Assembly: GCA_964019155.1 (NCBI GenBank)
Contig: OZ025243.1
Location: 4,535,186-4,599,185, forward strand
Origin: Osedax fenrisi
Lineage: Eukaryota; Annelida; Polychaeta; Sabellida; Siboglinidae
Direction: 5' to 3'
DNA length: 64,000 bases
The position numbers were made by a program, and so were the translations under genes. A model generated the notes under the pieces. That model had not been told where the DNA came from. It did no database searches and saw only the letters and a program-made list of their open reading frames with translations. This document shows, piece by piece, positions 37,640 to 64,000 of the stretch; within the stretch, counting starts at the first letter, position 1; each line of letters begins with the position of its first letter.

Positions 37640-39610
37640 ATTATTTCGAAACTGCATGTAAGGAAATAGCTAAAAACATAATACCACTTAAACCAAAGCT
37701 AAGAAAATAATACCATGGGAAACTACAGATATATGCAATAGCGAAAGAAACTACAAGAAACAGCACAACAAAGAGATTCACACCCAACAATGGAAAATAT
37801 CAGAAAATTCAAGAGAGCACAAAAAGAACTTGAGCTTTCCTATGAAAAAGAACAATCTGAATAGGTTACATCCAAACAAAAATAGATGAAATGCAGTTTG
37901 CTGTAAAAAATAAAAAATCAGTAATAACATGGAAAACAGTAAACCAGGTAAGTGGGAGAAAAAAACTCATGCATATCAAAGATTAAGGCGAAAAATGATG
38001 AAGAACGGGTGAAACTATGGCACACATTTTTTCAAGATTTATTGGGTAAATGCCCAAGAATTACAGAAAATGAAGAAATATCAAGAATTGTACACTGTGA
38101 ATTAGACATAAATAAAGGTTCTTTCACTTCTGATGAAACCGATAAGGCTGTGAGAAGCATTACAAATGGTAAATCTTAGGTCTAGATGAAATATTAGCGG
38201 ATGTCTGGATTCTAGAAGCATTTAAAGACATACTATTTCATTTCTGCAACAGTGTATATAATCAGGATCCTATACAGAGATGGAACGAAGGATGTCTACT
38301 ACCGTTTCCAAAAAAGGAAACCTAGTCAAAACTGAAAATTACAGAAGGATAATAATTACACCAATTGCCGCGAAGATCTATAATTTGTTGATATTAATTA
38401 GAATAAGACCGAAAATTGATAATATTCTTAGAAAAAAACCAAAATGGTTTCAGAACTAACAGATCCACAAACGGTTACATACTAACTGTACGGCGTATAA
38501 TCGAAAGAGTAAAAGCCAAGAACCTATCAGCCATATTACTTTTTATTGACTTTTCGAAAGCGTTCGATTCAATCGACAGAAATAAAATGAGAGACATACT
38601 TCTCGCTTATGGAATACTAAAAGAAGTTGTCAACGCGATAATGATAATATATATTAACACACGTGCAATGGTCAGATCACCTGATGGATACACCCCTTTC
38701 TTTAAGATTACAACCGGCGTTCTGCAAGGAGATACCAATGCACAATTTTTGTTTATTATCTGCCTTGATTACGTACTTAGAAAATCTATTGATTGCAATA
38801 CAGAACTATAGTTCTGTAGGATTACAAATTACTGAAAGAAAGAGCACAATATACCCTGCCGTCAACATAATAGATGCATATTATGCAGATGATATTGCCA
38901 TTACTGCAAATAATCTCAGAGAAGCAAATTTACTATTACATAGCATATGAAAGTCGACTAAATAAATTGGACTCCACATTAATGTCGATAAAACTGAGTA
39001 CATGACATTCATTCAACATAATACTATACCGTATAGTCTATACGAGATGTAATGAGTAGCCAGAATGGTGAAAGGATAAAGCAAGTTAACGATAAATACC
39101 TTAACAGTTATATCGCATCTACAGGACACGATATAAATGTCAGAATTGGAAAAGCTTGGTCTGCATTAAACACATTAACTAATATATGGAAATCTAAACT
39201 CTCAAAAAACTTGAAGAGAAACTTCTTCAGAGCAACAGTTGAGTCAGTACTAGTATATTGAGCAATTACATGGACATTAACATTAACACTTGAGAAGTAG
39301 TTCCTACACGCGCATGCTACGAGCAGGCATGGACATATCTTAGTTAAAGCATATGACAAACATATAGCTTTATAACAATATTCCAAAAAATAACAAGTTC
39401 AATTCGTGAACAAAGAATGCGATTTGCCGGACACTGCTGGAGAAGCATAAATAATCTAGGTTAGTAATGTACACGTGCCACATGGACTCCCAAACATGGT
39501 CAGCACTCTCGTGGAAGACCGGCTAAGACATTCGTAGATCAAATGGTAGAAGATACTGAATGTGAAATGGAAGAGCTGATAAACTAGGTATTATAAATAT
39601 AAGAAATAAT
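37640..39610 (+). mobile_element. Decayed non-LTR retrotransposon, second type (RTE-like?)
   Basis: Broken frames give TENYRRIIITPIAAKIYNLL, then KNQNGFRTNRSTNGYILTVR, LLFIDFSKAFDSIDRNKM (RT motif A), TTGVLQGDTNAQFLFIICLD and, after a frameshift, YYADDIAI (catalytic). A C-terminal relic near 39415 reads MRFAGHCWRS, TWTPKHGQHSRGR. This differs from the CR1/L2 copies (GVLQGDT instead of GVPQGSVLGP). The clade is uncertain. It ends just beyond the 3' end of gene B. Confidence 0.88.
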
Positions 39611-39736
39611 AATAATGTATTAATATAATAAAAAAATTATGTTTATTATTAATGGATATAATGATTAATGTTACAAGTTATCATTGATACTCGATAAATA
39701 ATTTGAAATGAATATTATATTCACATGAACTTTAGC

Positions 39737-63113
<23,377 letters not shown>

Positions 63114-64000
63114 CTATTGAATGTGAAAACATTATTATATATTATAAAGTTATAAAATTCATTAATTAAATTATAATTGTAATTTAAATATATAACTACT
63201 ACTAATATATATATAATAGTATACTATGTTGTAATTTGTAATTTGGAGTATATAGTATATACTTATATACATACATATGTATATAAATACAGAAATACCA
63301 ATAACAATACAGTTAAATATATACCATAAAAATGGTTATTATATGTAGGATCTGATATATCTACGATATGAATACATTTCATAATCACAATTTTTCAACC
63401 AATAGTATTCTAATTAATGGAATAATTTAATATTCATCAAATTTATTCTTTTGTTAAATTAAAAAATATAATTACATTTTAAATATATTATATTTTTTAT
63501 TAGGATTATTGAAATATGAGTACTTATTTATATTATATTAATATAAATAATGGATAGCTATAATACTATATACTTGCCAATGAAAAGAGGATATATCTAA
63601 CTATAACTAGTATACTAGTTGTGTTACTGACAATTAAGGTATTATTAATGTATATTTTAAAAATTATAAAATATACATTATACTCTTTATATATATATTT
63701 AATTATTATATTGAATTAAAAATATAATAATAAAATATATGATAAAATATTCTACTATCAATATATATTGAAATATACATTTCAAACTTCTTTCAATATT
63801 ACTAAACATATTCGTAATATCACAAAATTAATTATTTGTAGCATATGTGATACATACTATTTTACATACTATGTTATTAGTAAAATAATAATTATAAGTA
63901 ACATACTTATTTTGGTAGAATCGTAACATTTAAAATTTGAAAACTTTAAAATATTAACACATACTGACACACACACACCTATATATATATATATATATAT
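63114..64000. other. Intron DNA upstream of exon B1; preceding exon not resolved
   Basis: A+T-rich, ending in TA and CACACA repeats. A candidate exon near 63325-63390 (MKCIHIVDISDPTYNN) would be in a suitable place but does not agree in phase with B1, so it is not called. Confidence 0.45.

Noticed and set aside
63325..63390. Exon preceding B1 (MKCIHIVDISDPTYNN)
   Set aside because: The position and the H-IV pattern are suggestive, but its ATG/GTATAT donor ends in phase 1 while B1 needs phase 0, and no acceptor was clear.

Overview
The window looks like nuclear DNA of an invertebrate animal. It is very A+T-rich (about three quarters or more by eye), intron-rich, full of long (TA)n arrays, and loaded with non-LTR retrotransposons, tRNA-derived SINEs and terminal-inverted-repeat DNA elements. 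There is no bacterial gene organisation. The metazoan assignment rests on the two host genes, both single-pass receptor guanylyl cyclases, and on CR1/L2-like LINEs. The phylum cannot be fixed from the sequence alone.

Host genes. Two receptor guanylyl cyclase genes lie head to tail on the minus strand. Gene B (exons from 63113 down to the stop at 39737; 5' part beyond the right edge) supplies the end of the kinase-homology domain, the dimerisation helix, a complete guanylyl cyclase catalytic domain and the C-terminus. Gene A (start codon at 27883, exons down to 1967) supplies the signal peptide, the ligand-binding ectodomain, the transmembrane segment, the kinase-homology domain and the dimerisation helix. 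Its cyclase exons would lie beyond the left edge. Intron phases agree through all 18 modelled exons of A and all 12 of B, so both read as intact genes. Proteins of this kind turn an extracellular ligand signal into cGMP at the plasma membrane.

Layout. 1-2.0 kb: long (ATT)n array and a SINE. 2.0-27.9 kb: gene A, with introns full of (TA)n, TGTACA-type palindromic arrays, foldbacks, LINE fragments and DNA elements of two families with TAGGGGAAAG ends. 27.9-28.2 kb: G+C-rich promoter/5' UTR of A. 28.3-39.6 kb: intergenic graveyard with a SINE, a CR1/L2 LINE split by a 3.7 kb inverted-terminal-repeat element, a family I DNA element, a decayed LINE with a 126 bp palindrome, and a decayed LINE of a second type. 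39.7-64 kb: gene B. Its 5.6 kb intron (44867-50451) holds a LINE inside a DNA element. Its 2.9 kb intron (51306-54254) holds a DNA element with another nested inside it. Its 6.8 kb intron (55839-62605) holds a nearly intact CR1/L2 LINE inserted in an older antisense LINE.

Most apparent open frames outside the exons and LINEs are translations of (TA)n or (AAT)n repeats. Exon boundaries were chosen by hand from splice motifs, phase agreement and family resemblance; no alignment or search was run.
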